A stretch of 64,000 nt of DNA from Vulcanimicrobiota bacterium (GTDB lineage Bacteria; Vulcanimicrobiota; Xenobia; Xenobiales; Xenobiaceae). Below the pieces are notes generated by a model. It saw only the letters and a list, made by a program, of their open reading frames with translations, ran no database searches and was not told where the DNA came from. The stretch is from assembly GCA_944322965.1 (NCBI GenBank), contig CALUQR010000003.1, forward strand, positions 245,189 through 309,188, read 5' to 3'. Numbering within the stretch: position 1 is the stretch's first letter; the number at the start of each line of letters is the position of its first letter. This document shows, piece by piece, positions 44,020 to 52,398 of the stretch. A program made the position numbers and the translations under genes.

Positions 44020-46401
44020 ATGGCGAAGTTAAGATTAGCTATGTTCTACGATATGTCGCTGCGCCAGCGCCTGGTCTTAATGACCTTCCTCTCCGTGCTC
44101 GTGCCCCTCCTCTTGGCCGGGACCTACTTTTGCGTCCACCAGCTGCGCTTTATCTACCAATCGAACGCCGAATATCTCTACGAATCTTCGAAGACCATAG
44201 CTAGCGATTTAGATAACTGGGTTCTCTCACAGCGCAAGACGATCTACGCCTTGGCCAACTCCTCCACCATTCGCCAGGCCTGCGCCACCATAGTCGATGA
44301 GGATAGTTCCTCCGAAGAGAAGGAGGAGGCCCAACTCAAGTTGCGCCTCTACCTGCAGCTTACGGAGACTATCCTCCCCTACGTGATGGAGATCAACTTA
44401 GCCTACTGCGGCACCCTGCCCCAGCTGCTCACTAAGTACCAAGACTCCGATCAGAACTACACTTCCGCCTCCTTCACCCGCAAAGTGGCCCCGGACATCT
44501 TAGAGCATATGCGCCGCCAACATTTAGAGTTGGGCCGCTACCAAGGGGGGACCATCTTCTTTAGTACCGATCCCGACTACCGCCTCAAGACGGCCTGGCT
44601 GCCCCAAGACTTAACTAAGACTAACCCCTTGCGCGTTATGGCCCTTCTGGAAGGGAAGCCGGTCGTCTTCCAGCGCAATAAGATCTCTACCGAATTCCCC
44701 GACCTCCAGTACCCAGAGGAGCTCGTCATCCGCCACCGCTCCACCACCTCTACCTTAGCCACTATCGTCTATAAGGAAGATCCCACCCCCGAGACGGTGC
44801 AAGTCCCCTTCGATCCCAGCCTGCGCGATACCCGGACCCCCTTAGCTATCATGACCTTGCGCCTAGCCCCGGGCAATATTCAGCGCACCTTCTCCTACGA
44901 TAATTATTATGTGGTCGATACTAGCGGCCGCCTAGTGACCGTCCCCCGCAGTATGGCTAAGGAACTGGCTGACGAGTTGGGCCCCCGGAGCCGCGGTCAC
45001 CAAGCCCTGCACAATATGGACCACCTCTATACCCTCTACCTCTATACGCCTAAAGAGGGGGTCCCCACCCGACCCTACCAAGAATACAAGAATTACCTGC
45101 GCCGCCAGACCCAATCGGCCCAAGCCCCCCCCCGAGGGCCTGACCCGGTCTATAAATTGTCTACCCCCTACACCGATTTTTTGGGGTACCGCGTCATCGG
45201 AGCTTGGGCCCCCTGCAAAGAGCTCGACATGTTCGTAGTCTCCGAAATCCACCAGAGCCAACTCCTAGCCTCCTGGCGTCGGAGTCTGTGGGTCTCCATC
45301 AGCATCGTCTTCTTAATAGGCGGCCTCTTTGTCATTTTAGCTTACTGGACGGCCCGCAATATCTCTGAGCCCATTATCCGCCTCAATGTGGCCGCCCAAC
45401 GTCTGGCGGGAGGGGATCGCAGCACCCGCTGCCATATCAACCGCCGCGACGAGATAGGCCAACTGGCCCAGGCCTTCGACACCATGGCCACCCGCATCGA
45501 AGATACGGTAAAAGCCCTAGAAAAGGCCCGTGACGAAGCGATCGAGGCCTACCAATTTAAGAGCCGCTTCTTGGCCAATATGAGCCACGAGTTGCGCACC
45601 CCCTTAAATGCCATTATCGGTTATAGCGAAATGATGATCGAAGAGGCCCAAGAGGAGGGCCATCTCCCCGACGATAGCCTCCAAGATCTGCGCTCTATCC
45701 ATCTGGCCGGACTCAACCTCTTGGGTATCATTAATGATATTCTCAATATCTCTAAGGTGGAATCGGGCAAGATCGACCTCTTTATTGAACACTTCCCCTT
45801 AGCGGAACTCTTAGTAGAGGTCCAGGCGGCCATCAACTCCCTGGCCCAGGCTAACGAGGATGCCTTCGCTATCGAAGACCAGACGGAGGCCCTCCTCCTG
45901 CATAGCGATCACGCCAAATTGCGCCAGATCTTAATTAACCTCTTGGGTAACGCCGTCAAATTTACCCGCGGGGGCAAGGTCACTCTGCGCATTGAGCTCA
46001 TCTCCGGTCAGCAGGCTGAAATGCCCAGCACTTGGCCCAGCTTAGAGGGTAAAGCCCAGGTAATTAGCTACATCCCCTTTAGCCCCCACAATCAGGTCGT
46101 CTCCTTTATGGTAGCCGATACCGGCATCGGCATGACGCCCGAACAGAGCGCCAAGATCTTTGAGGAGTTTACCCAAGCCGACGGCTCTATCTCCCGCACC
46201 TACGGCGGCACCGGCCTGGGCTTGGCCTTAGTGCGCTACTTTAGTCAGCTCCTCTACGGCCGCTTAGAGCTCCTGACCCAAGCTGAAAAGGGCTCCTTAT
46301 TCGTCCTCAAGATCCCACTGCGCTGGCCCGTAAGCGAGGAACAGCCTAGCTCTCCTCCGCCCCTCCCGCTGACAAAATCCGCTCCAGACGCTCAGCCTTA
46401 G
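44020..46401 (+). CDS. Sensor histidine kinase with large extracytoplasmic domain
   Basis: 793 residues. Helix 1 is at about 18-40 and helix 2 at about 425-445, so about 380 residues form an extracytoplasmic sensor of Cache-like size. A HAMP domain (about 446-500: ARNISEPIIRLNVAAQRLAGGD) follows. The HisKA phospho-acceptor His lies near residue 523 (ANMSHELRTPLNAI). The HATPase domain has N-box NLLGNAVKF, DTGIGM and GTGLGLALV. No receiver domain is attached. The neighbouring receiver-kinase, divergent and 84 nt apart, is the natural phosphorylation partner. The tail overlaps the 46346 ORF on the other strand. Confidence 0.92.
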   Translation: MAKLRLAMFYDMSLRQRLVLMTFLSVLVPLLLAGTYFCVHQLRFIYQSNAEYLYESSKTIASDLDNWVLSQRKTIYALANSSTIRQACATIVDEDSSSEEKEEAQLKLRLYLQLTETILPYVMEINLAYCGTLPQLLTKYQDSDQNYTSASFTRKVAPDILEHMRRQHLELGRYQGGTIFFSTDPDYRLKTAWLPQDLTKTNPLRVMALLEGKPVVFQRNKISTEFPDLQYPEELVIRHRSTTSTLATIVYKEDPTPETVQVPFDPSLRDTRTPLAIMTLRLAPGNIQRTFSYDNYYVVDTSGRLVTVPRSMAKELADELGPRSRGHQALHNMDHLYTLYLYTPKEGVPTRPYQEYKNYLRRQTQSAQAPPRGPDPVYKLSTPYTDFLGYRVIGAWAPCKELDMFVVSEIHQSQLLASWRRSLWVSISIVFLIGGLFVILAYWTARNISEPIIRLNVAAQRLAGGDRSTRCHINRRDEIGQLAQAFDTMATRIEDTVKALEKARDEAIEAYQFKSRFLANMSHELRTPLNAIIGYSEMMIEEAQEEGHLPDDSLQDLRSIHLAGLNLLGIINDILNISKVESGKIDLFIEHFPLAELLVEVQAAINSLAQANEDAFAIEDQTEALLLHSDHAKLRQILINLLGNAVKFTRGGKVTLRIELISGQQAEMPSTWPSLEGKAQVISYIPFSPHNQVVSFMVADTGIGMTPEQSAKIFEEFTQADGSISRTYGGTGLGLALVRYFSQLLYGRLELLTQAEKGSLFVLKIPLRWPVSEEQPSSPPPLPLTKSAPDAQP

Positions 46402-46546
46402 CCCGCATCCGCTCGCGCTCTTGGGGGCTCAAGAGGTCGCGCGCCTCTCCCGAGCGCAAGGGGATAATCTCCGCCTCCCGCCTAGCCGCTATCTGGCGCT
46501 TAGCCTCCGGGTTGCGCTCATCCTGGCTTAATCCCTCAACCTCCAT
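46346..46546 (-). CDS. Small charged protein downstream of the ADP-ribosyltransferase
   Basis: 66 residues, very charged (Arg/Glu), with predicted helical ends (SPQERERMRAKAERLERIL). The ATG is 6 nt past the stop of the toxin gene, so it could be coupled; AAGGA lies ten bases ahead. The last 56 nt overlap the 3' end of the histidine kinase gene on the opposite strand. It could be a partner or immunity-like protein, or just an open frame. No family is recognised and it is small, so this is a tentative call. Confidence 0.4.
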   Translation of the reverse strand: MEVEGLSQDERNPEAKRQIAARREAEIIPLRSGEARDLLSPQERERMRAKAERLERILSAGGAEES

Positions 46547-46552
46547 CTCTAC

Positions 46553-47602
46553 TTAATCCTTAAGGGGCGGGTCCCCAGCTAAGACGTGCAAGACGATCCC
46601 TTTATGGCGCGGGTGGGCCTCCACCCCTAAGACGGTCATCTTAGTCCCGGGGGCCAAGATATACTCTTGCTCCTCATCAAACTTACTGAGGCGCTTATCG
46701 GCCCCCACGTAGACCCCGTGCACATTCTCCCCCACGTAGATCTCAGTAGTGACCGCCGCCTTATCGATAAAGTCGTATTTAGAATCGATAGAGGTAGAGA
46801 GGAAGGAAGGGCGCGTACTCTGGCTGCCTATCAGATGGGCCCCGGCGTACTCCGCCAGTTGCGCCCGCTTTTTAGGGGAGGACTTCTCGTAGAGCGACTC
46901 TATCTTGCGCGCCGTCTCAGCGTCCGTATAATTGCGCAACTCGGTAATACCTGAGGTGCGATGTAAGACGTGGCCGGCAGGGATAGTACACTCCTGCATG
47001 GCCTTTTGCATACACTCTGAAGCCTTGCGCATGGTTCCGGTGGGACTGCCCTTAGTACCCGCCAAATAAGAATTCATCATCTTATAGGCGAAGGTGCAAT
47101 AAGCTTTAATGCAGGAGCGCTCTACTAAATTGAGGGTGGGAGCGGCCTCCATCCAGTAGTGGCCCTCGGCCTCTTCAGCGGTTAAAGAGGGATAGGCCTT
47201 GACCTCGGCTAGGCTGGGCATCCGCCCCCACTCCGAGCCCTGGATATTATTTAAGCCCCGCTCAAAGTCGCCGCCCCCCAAGACCCCTAAGCTCTGGGGA
47301 GTCTCAAAATTAGATCCCTCTACCCCCAATAAGATCCCGGCCAGCAGGCGCTCTACCTCGGCGTCGCTTAAGTCGGGTTGGGCGGGCGCCGGGGCGGGGC
47401 TGGGGGCGGCCTCGGGCGCTTCTTTTTTAGCTTGGGCTCTAGCCTCTAATTCGCGCTTTAGGGCGCTACCCTCAAAGGAGTCGCTAGGGGCGGGGGCGGG
47501 CGCCGACTCCTGAGGGGCGGGAGCGCTAGGCGCCGCCGCTCCCGGAAAAGCTATATCGTGCACAGCCGCCGCTGTGGCCGCCCAAAGTGAACCGATCTGC
47601 AT
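46553..47602 (-). CDS. Putative ADP-ribosyltransferase exotoxin
   Basis: 349 residues. Start ATG with GGGAGG nine bases upstream. Residues 20-75 are a Pro/Ala-rich linker. Residues about 160-345 match the ADP-ribosyltransferase exotoxin fold (VIP2/C3-type): helices IKAYCTFAYKMMNSYL, then Arg215 in VLHRTSG, then S269-T270-S271 in FLSTS, and ExE at E311-Q312-E313 in EEQEYILAPGT. The ExE motif suggests arginine as the target. The helix-loop order and spacing match R-STS-ExE enzymes. I see no classical signal peptide, so secretion route or target is unknown; a toxin acting on other bacteria, phage or host is possible. A 15-bp palindrome lies 57-71 nt upstream of the start. Confidence 0.7.
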   Translation of the reverse strand: MQIGSLWAATAAAVHDIAFPGAAAPSAPAPQESAPAPAPSDSFEGSALKRELEARAQAKKEAPEAAPSPAPAPAQPDLSDAEVERLLAGILLGVEGSNFETPQSLGVLGGGDFERGLNNIQGSEWGRMPSLAEVKAYPSLTAEEAEGHYWMEAAPTLNLVERSCIKAYCTFAYKMMNSYLAGTKGSPTGTMRKASECMQKAMQECTIPAGHVLHRTSGITELRNYTDAETARKIESLYEKSSPKKRAQLAEYAGAHLIGSQSTRPSFLSTSIDSKYDFIDKAAVTTEIYVGENVHGVYVGADKRLSKFDEEQEYILAPGTKMTVLGVEAHPRHKGIVLHVLAGDPPLKD

Positions 47603-47658
47603 CTTGAGGACCTCCCGTCCCTGGCCTAAATCTCTACTCTAGAGCTTAGCATAGAAGC

Positions 47659-47673
47659 CTAGTTTCTAACTAG
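47659..47673. promoter_or_regulatory. Palindrome upstream of the ADP-ribosyltransferase gene
   Basis: CTAGTT-TCT-AACTAG is a perfect 6-bp inverted repeat with a 3-bp centre. It lies 57 nt upstream of the toxin start, next to TATAAC on the minus strand that could be a -10. This would suit an operator for a repressor. CTAG itself is common in this window, so the palindrome could be chance. Confidence 0.35.
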
Positions 47674-47761
47674 TTATAGAGACCCGCCAAAAGGCTCGGG
47701 CGCCCATCTGTTCACAATTGGTTCGCTAATTTTCTAGCCGCGCCCAGTTGGGGGTTAGAAT

Positions 47762-48448
47762 TTAGCGCTCAGTAGTAATAGGCTGGACGACTAACTTCTT
47801 GAGCTCTTTAAAGTAGTTCTCACAGAACTTGGGATTAGTAACCTCATCTTCGCTTAAGGCGGGGAACTCTACCGCCACATCGGAGAAGCCGATATGGACT
47901 AAGCTAGCGCCCTGTTTAAAGAGGGTGCGCAAGAGCTGCTGGCGATCCTCTTGCTCAATAAAGCGGTTAGCTTCGGGCAGGCGGGCGGAGACGACCTTAA
48001 AGAGCTCTTTGGGCGCCTCGCCCTCTAAGTTCTGCGACTTGCGCCTCTCCTCAATGACCTTCTGCTCTTCGCTGGTCAACTTGGGATTCCAGACTTTTTT
48101 GGAGGCCTCTTCCCGAGCTAAGCGCTCTTGGTGCTGGCGCTCCTCTTCCGCTAAACCGACGCTCGGTTTAATCTCCGCGTTAAAAGTCGAGGAGTGCTTG
48201 ATGCGGAAGATAGTCTTCGTAGCCCGCTTCTTCCAGAAGAGCAGATTGGCGGTGGCGTCTATCTCCACCCCGCTGCCCTTGTAGAGGCCGGAAATGGCCA
48301 CCGACATGGGGGGCTTAAAACTCTTCTGGGACTTAGTCAGCCCCAGGCGGTTCTCCAGTTCGCCCAGACGCACATTGAACATAAAGATCTTAAAGATCAT
48401 ACTGCCAATGAGTAAGATCAGTAAAGCGCCGACGACTACTACTCCCAT
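47762..48448 (-). CDS. Membrane-anchored protein of unknown function
   Basis: 228 residues. An N-terminal helix (about 1-23: GVVVVGALLILLIGSMIFKIFMF) anchors it, with the rest facing the cytoplasm or periplasm. A Glu/Lys/Arg-rich coiled-coil-like segment spans about 98-140 (EEERQHQERLAREEASKK). The C-terminal part is alpha/beta-like. No family recognised. It lies between the ADP-ribosyltransferase and the M42 peptidase, with gaps of 159 and 15 nt, so it may be co-transcribed with the peptidase. Confidence 0.65.
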   Translation of the reverse strand: MGVVVVGALLILLIGSMIFKIFMFNVRLGELENRLGLTKSQKSFKPPMSVAISGLYKGSGVEIDATANLLFWKKRATKTIFRIKHSSTFNAEIKPSVGLAEEERQHQERLAREEASKKVWNPKLTSEEQKVIEERRKSQNLEGEAPKELFKVVSARLPEANRFIEQEDRQQLLRTLFKQGASLVHIGFSDVAVEFPALSEDEVTNPKFCENYFKELKKLVVQPITTER

Positions 48449-48463
48449 AACCTACTTACGCTC

Positions 48464-49531
48464 CTAATCGTATTTTAAAATTTCCGTAAATTCGGGCTGA
48501 GCGACACAACTCTGGACGAAAGCCTGAGCTAACTCTACGCAGGCCTCTAAATCGGACCAATCGAGAACTTCGTTGGGGGTATGCATATAACGGATGGGGA
48601 TGGCTACGATCCCCACCGCCACCCCTTGGTTGGCGATCTGTAAGACGCGAGCGTCGGTAGAGGTCACTACCCCCGAGGGCTGGATCTGGTACTTAATGCC
48701 AAAACCCTCCGCCACTTCTAAGAGGCGCTTACCTACCATAGGACTCACATTGGGGCCGCGCACGATGACCGGACCTTGGCCCAAAGCTACCTCCCCCAAG
48801 AGGCGGCGATCTATACCGGGAGTATCGGAGGTGTGGCAGACGTCAAAGACTAAGGCTACGTCGGGATTGATCTTTTTAGCGGCCACCTCTACCCCGCGCA
48901 TCCCCACTTCCTCTTGGACCGAAGCTAAGGCGGTCAATTCGACCCCCGTCAAACCTTCGCCCAAACGGGTAAAAGCTTCGCCCACGACGTACATCCCGGC
49001 GCGATTATCTAAGGCCGGAGCGCTCACGCGCCGCCCTCCCAGCGAAGTTAAGGTGGAGCAACAACTGACGGGATCGCCTAAAGCGACTAACTGGCAGGCC
49101 TCCTGGGCGTTGCGGGCCCCAATATCTACCCAGACTTCCGTAATCCCCGGGGTGCGCCCCCGCTCGGCCTCGCTCTGTAAATGGTAAGGCTTAGTCCCCA
49201 AAACCCCGTAAACTTGGCCCGCCGCCGTCTTAACTACTACCCGCTGGGCGATGGCCGCCTGCAAGCCGTGGCTACCTACCGGCTGTAAGTAGAGCAATCC
49301 CTCCGGAGAGATGTAGCGCACGATAAAGCCCACTTCGTCCGCGTGGCACTCTAATAAGACCTTAGTGGGGGAACCGGCGTTGAGCGTCCCCCAGACGGAG
49401 CCCATGGAATCGCAGCGCAGACGCTGGGCGTGGGGGCGGATCTTATCTAGGAAGACGGACTGCACGTCGCGCTCATAACCAGAGACCCCTCTGGTAGCCG
49501 TCAGTCGCTCTAAAAATTGCTTATCCGCCAT
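48464..49531 (-). CDS. M42 family aminopeptidase
   Basis: 355 residues from the ATG at 49531 (an upstream GTG at 49540 is possible). Motifs match the FrvX/endoglucanase-like aminopeptidases: GVSGYE, LLECHADEVGFIV (His and Asp zinc ligands), ALDNRAG (bridging Asp), VQEEVGMRG (Glu-Glu), VFDVCHTSDTPG and MHTPNEV with the last His. A zinc- or cobalt-dependent tetrahedral enzyme that trims peptides in the cytoplasm is likely. Membership in M42 is clear; substrate is not. Confidence 0.9.
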   Translation of the reverse strand: MADKQFLERLTATRGVSGYERDVQSVFLDKIRPHAQRLRCDSMGSVWGTLNAGSPTKVLLECHADEVGFIVRYISPEGLLYLQPVGSHGLQAAIAQRVVVKTAAGQVYGVLGTKPYHLQSEAERGRTPGITEVWVDIGARNAQEACQLVALGDPVSCCSTLTSLGGRRVSAPALDNRAGMYVVGEAFTRLGEGLTGVELTALASVQEEVGMRGVEVAAKKINPDVALVFDVCHTSDTPGIDRRLLGEVALGQGPVIVRGPNVSPMVGKRLLEVAEGFGIKYQIQPSGVVTSTDARVLQIANQGVAVGIVAIPIRYMHTPNEVLDWSDLEACVELAQAFVQSCVAQPEFTEILKYD

Positions 49532-49664
49532 GGCTCTCACTCTCTAGACTTAGGCCCTTAAAATATCCTACCTACAGCCCGGGGATTTTTCCATAAACTG
49601 GCCCCTCCTCCTGCCCTCAGACCTTAAAGCAGGTTAAAGTAAGATCTGACCAGAAATTGGGCCT

Positions 49665-51203
49665 ATGGACCCTGCACATCCTAGCCGAGAGCCGTGGTGG
49701 GAGTATGAGCCCTGGGGGGAGTTCGATTTCCCTCCCCTGCCTCCAGCGCCCCCGCCGCCCCCCAAATCGGCGCCCCCGCCCTGCCCCTGTCCCGAGCCTT
49801 CCCCAGAGGAGTTCGTTCCGGGGGGCACGGAGCGCTCGCCCCTGCCGGTAGCCCGCGTAGTTAAGATCCTCAATGGCATCTTCCGCGATAACCCCAGCTT
49901 GCTCTTTTATATCTGCGGGGAACTGAGCGAATACCGCCCCCAAAGTAGCGGCCACCTCTACTTCTCCCTGCGCGATCACTCCGGCTCCGACCGTCTCAAT
50001 TGCAAGATGTGGAATAGCAGGGTACGCGCGAAACGCCTCGACCCCCAGAGCTTTAAGGAGGGGGACGCCATTATCGTCCAGGGGCGCTTCAATCTCTACG
50101 GCAAGCAGGGCAAATTAGACTTTGAAGCCTTCAATATTATCCCCGCCGGTCGGGGCGGGCTCTTAGAGGAGCTAGAGCGCCTGCGCCGCCGTTTGGCCCA
50201 AGAGGGGCTCTTTGCCGAAGAGCATAAGCGCCCCTTGCCCGCCTTCCCCCGCCTAGTGGGGGTAGCTACCTCCCCTGCCGGCCAAGCCATCCAAGATATT
50301 TGCCGCACCTTAAAAGACCGCGCCCCCCACGTGCGCCTAGTCTTAGCCCCCTGCCTCTGCCAGGGTCCCAAGGCCGACCTCTCCATTATGGAAGCTTTAG
50401 AGCGCCTAAAGGGGTATCCAGGCTTAGATTGCGTCATCGTAGGGCGGGGCGGCGGCTCCCAAGAGGACCTGCAGCCCTATAACTCCGAGGCCCTAGTGCG
50501 CTACCTCTACGCCTATCCGCTGCCTACTATCTCCGCTGTGGGCCATGAGGGCGACTACTCTCTGACCGATTTTGTAGCCGACCAGCGGGCCTCTACCCCC
50601 ACCCGGGCGGCGGAACTGGTAGCCGCGCCCCGCCAACAGTATTTAGAGGAGCTCCGAGACCTAGCCCAGCGCCTCCTGGACTTAGCCAGTCGGCGCTGGG
50701 CCTACCAACGCGAAAGCTTACAACAGCTGGCCCAACGCTGGCCGCGCGCCCTGCGCCACCAGTTGCAACGCTACCATCTCCAGTTAGAGAACCTGCGCCA
50801 GAAGTTAGAGCTCCTCCACCCGCGCAAAAATCTAGGCCTTCGCCAAGAGCGCCTGGCGGAATTAGAGAGCCGCCTTAAACGCTTAGGGCCGCGCTGGCTG
50901 GAAGAGAAGAAGGCCGCCCTCCAACTCTTAAGGGAGCGTTTGGAACGCTACCAAAAAGGCTATCTCCCCGCCCAGCGCCAGGCTTTAGAGCGCCTAGCTA
51001 GCCAACTGGAGCTCCTGGCCCCGGAGCGAGTCTTAGAGCGCGGCTACGCCTTAGTGACCAACGCTCAGGGCCAAGTGGTGCGCGCTTCGACCAGCTTGCA
51101 AAAGGGCGAGCTCTTCCAAGTGCGCTTCCAGAAGGGGAGTTTAGAGGCCAAGGTCCAGCGCCGCCTCGATCCCCTGCCCCCCGACCAGATCGAACTCTTT
51201 TAA
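49665..51203 (+). CDS. xseA: Exodeoxyribonuclease VII large subunit
   Basis: 512 residues. An OB-fold domain starts at about 62 (VARVVKILNGIFRDNP, LFYICGELSEYR...SGHLYFSLRD), and the catalytic core has GVATSPAGQAI, VGRGGGSQEDL, SAVGHEGDYSLTDFVAD.R and STPTRAAEL. The C-terminal coiled coil spans about 330-470. The first about 60 residues are a Pro-rich extension with a CPCPEPSPEE stretch, not typical of XseA, and no Shine-Dalgarno is seen before the ATG at 49665. It degrades single-stranded DNA with XseB. The order xseA-xseB-ispA-dxs is the common one. Confidence 0.93.
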   Translation: MDPAHPSREPWWEYEPWGEFDFPPLPPAPPPPPKSAPPPCPCPEPSPEEFVPGGTERSPLPVARVVKILNGIFRDNPSLLFYICGELSEYRPQSSGHLYFSLRDHSGSDRLNCKMWNSRVRAKRLDPQSFKEGDAIIVQGRFNLYGKQGKLDFEAFNIIPAGRGGLLEELERLRRRLAQEGLFAEEHKRPLPAFPRLVGVATSPAGQAIQDICRTLKDRAPHVRLVLAPCLCQGPKADLSIMEALERLKGYPGLDCVIVGRGGGSQEDLQPYNSEALVRYLYAYPLPTISAVGHEGDYSLTDFVADQRASTPTRAAELVAAPRQQYLEELRDLAQRLLDLASRRWAYQRESLQQLAQRWPRALRHQLQRYHLQLENLRQKLELLHPRKNLGLRQERLAELESRLKRLGPRWLEEKKAALQLLRERLERYQKGYLPAQRQALERLASQLELLAPERVLERGYALVTNAQGQVVRASTSLQKGELFQVRFQKGSLEAKVQRRLDPLPPDQIELF

Positions 51204-51236
51204 ATGACTACTACCTACCCCAGGAAGGAAGAAGAG

Positions 51237-51455
51237 ATGAGTATCCTCCCCCCCAGCGCCGGTCCCCAGAGCTACGAAGAGGCCTTTGAGAGCCTCAACT
51301 ATATCGTCAAGACCCTGGAGACGGGCGAACAGAGCTTAGAGCAGACTATGCGCCTCATGACCCAGGCCCGCGAGCTCTTAGATTACTGCCACGCCCAACT
51401 AGATAAAGCCGAAGAGCAATTGACCATCTTGCAAGAGGGTAGCCCCGCCCCCTAG
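51237..51455 (+). CDS. xseB: Exodeoxyribonuclease VII small subunit
   Basis: 72 residues from ATG 51237, chosen because AGGAAGGA lies just upstream; an in-frame ATG at 51204, abutting the xseA stop, would add 11 residues. The XseB pattern SYEEAFESLNYIVKTLETGEQSLEQTM...A.ELLDYC is clear. It forms helical dimers that bind XseA's coiled coil. It is in the operon between xseA and ispA. Confidence 0.92.
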   Translation: MSILPPSAGPQSYEEAFESLNYIVKTLETGEQSLEQTMRLMTQARELLDYCHAQLDKAEEQLTILQEGSPAP

Positions 51456-51533
51456 CGGCCCTTATAGAGCAGGATTCTGCTCCAAGAGAGGGAGAATTTA
51501 GGCCCCTATTTTTGCAAGAAGGGACGCACCGTC

Positions 51534-52397
51534 ATGTTGGATACGAGCCAATTCGATCTCCAAGCCTACCTCAAAGAGCGCATGGAGTACGTCAATCAGG
51601 CTTTAGAGGGCTACTTCCCGGCCGCGGGAGCTTATATCGGCAACTTGGGGGAGGTCATGCGCTATAGCCTCTTCCCCGGAGGGAAGCGCTTCCGTCCCAT
51701 CTTAACTTTGGCCTGCGCCGCCGCTTTGGGCGCCGATCCTAAGTGCGCCTTGCCTATCGCCTGCGCCTTCGAAGTCGTCCACTGCTTCTCCCTAGTCCAT
51801 GACGACCTGCCCTGCATGGATAATGACGACCTGCGCCGCGGTAAACCTACTACCCACAAAGCTTATGGCGAAGATACGGCCCTCTTAGCGGGCGACGCCT
51901 TAGTTATCGAAGCCTTCAATCTTGCCGCCCAAAATGTAATTGCCGACCATCCCGAGATTACTATCCAACTAGTGCGCGAGCTGGCTTTAGCTTCGGGCCA
52001 CTTGGGGATGGTAGGGGGCCAGATCTTAGATATGGAGGCCCAGCACCACGGCGCCACCCGGGAGAGCCTCTTGGCCGTCCACCGCGGCAAGACGGGAGCC
52101 TTAATTAGAGGGGCCGCCCGCGCAGGAGCTATCGCCGCCCAAGCTACGCCCCAACAGTTAGAGGCTATTACCGAGTACGCGGAGTTAGTGGGCTTAGTCT
52201 TCCAGATTACGGACGACATCTTAGATTGCGCCCAGGATCCCGATCCCATTAGCTTCCCCAGCCTCTTTGGCTTAGAGGAGTCGAAAGAGATCGCCCGCCA
52301 GAAGACGGAGCGGGCCCTGAACCTCATCGAGCCCTTAGGGGAGAAGGCCCTTCCCTTAGCCGCCCTGGCCCAGTACCTCTTGGTGCGCAGCGTCTAA
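51534..52397 (+). CDS. ispA: Farnesyl diphosphate synthase (short-chain polyprenyl synthase)
   Basis: 287 residues. First Asp-rich motif DDLPCMDNDDLRRG and second DDILD are intact, with GGKRFRP and a KTG. It condenses isopentenyl diphosphate with dimethylallyl or geranyl diphosphate to make farnesyl or geranylgeranyl diphosphate for quinones and cell-wall lipid carriers. It sits between xseB and the dxs-like gene, the usual Firmicutes order. The stop codon is 1 nt before the GTG start of the dxs-like gene, indicating coupling. Confidence 0.94.
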   Translation: MLDTSQFDLQAYLKERMEYVNQALEGYFPAAGAYIGNLGEVMRYSLFPGGKRFRPILTLACAAALGADPKCALPIACAFEVVHCFSLVHDDLPCMDNDDLRRGKPTTHKAYGEDTALLAGDALVIEAFNLAAQNVIADHPEITIQLVRELALASGHLGMVGGQILDMEAQHHGATRESLLAVHRGKTGALIRGAARAGAIAAQATPQQLEAITEYAELVGLVFQITDDILDCAQDPDPISFPSLFGLEESKEIARQKTERALNLIEPLGEKALPLAALAQYLLVRSV

Positions 52398-52398
52398 G

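Noticed and set aside
46553..48448. Type VI or contact-dependent toxin system
   Set aside because: No PAAR, Rhs, VgrG, Hcp or transport genes around; only the toxin domain is supported.
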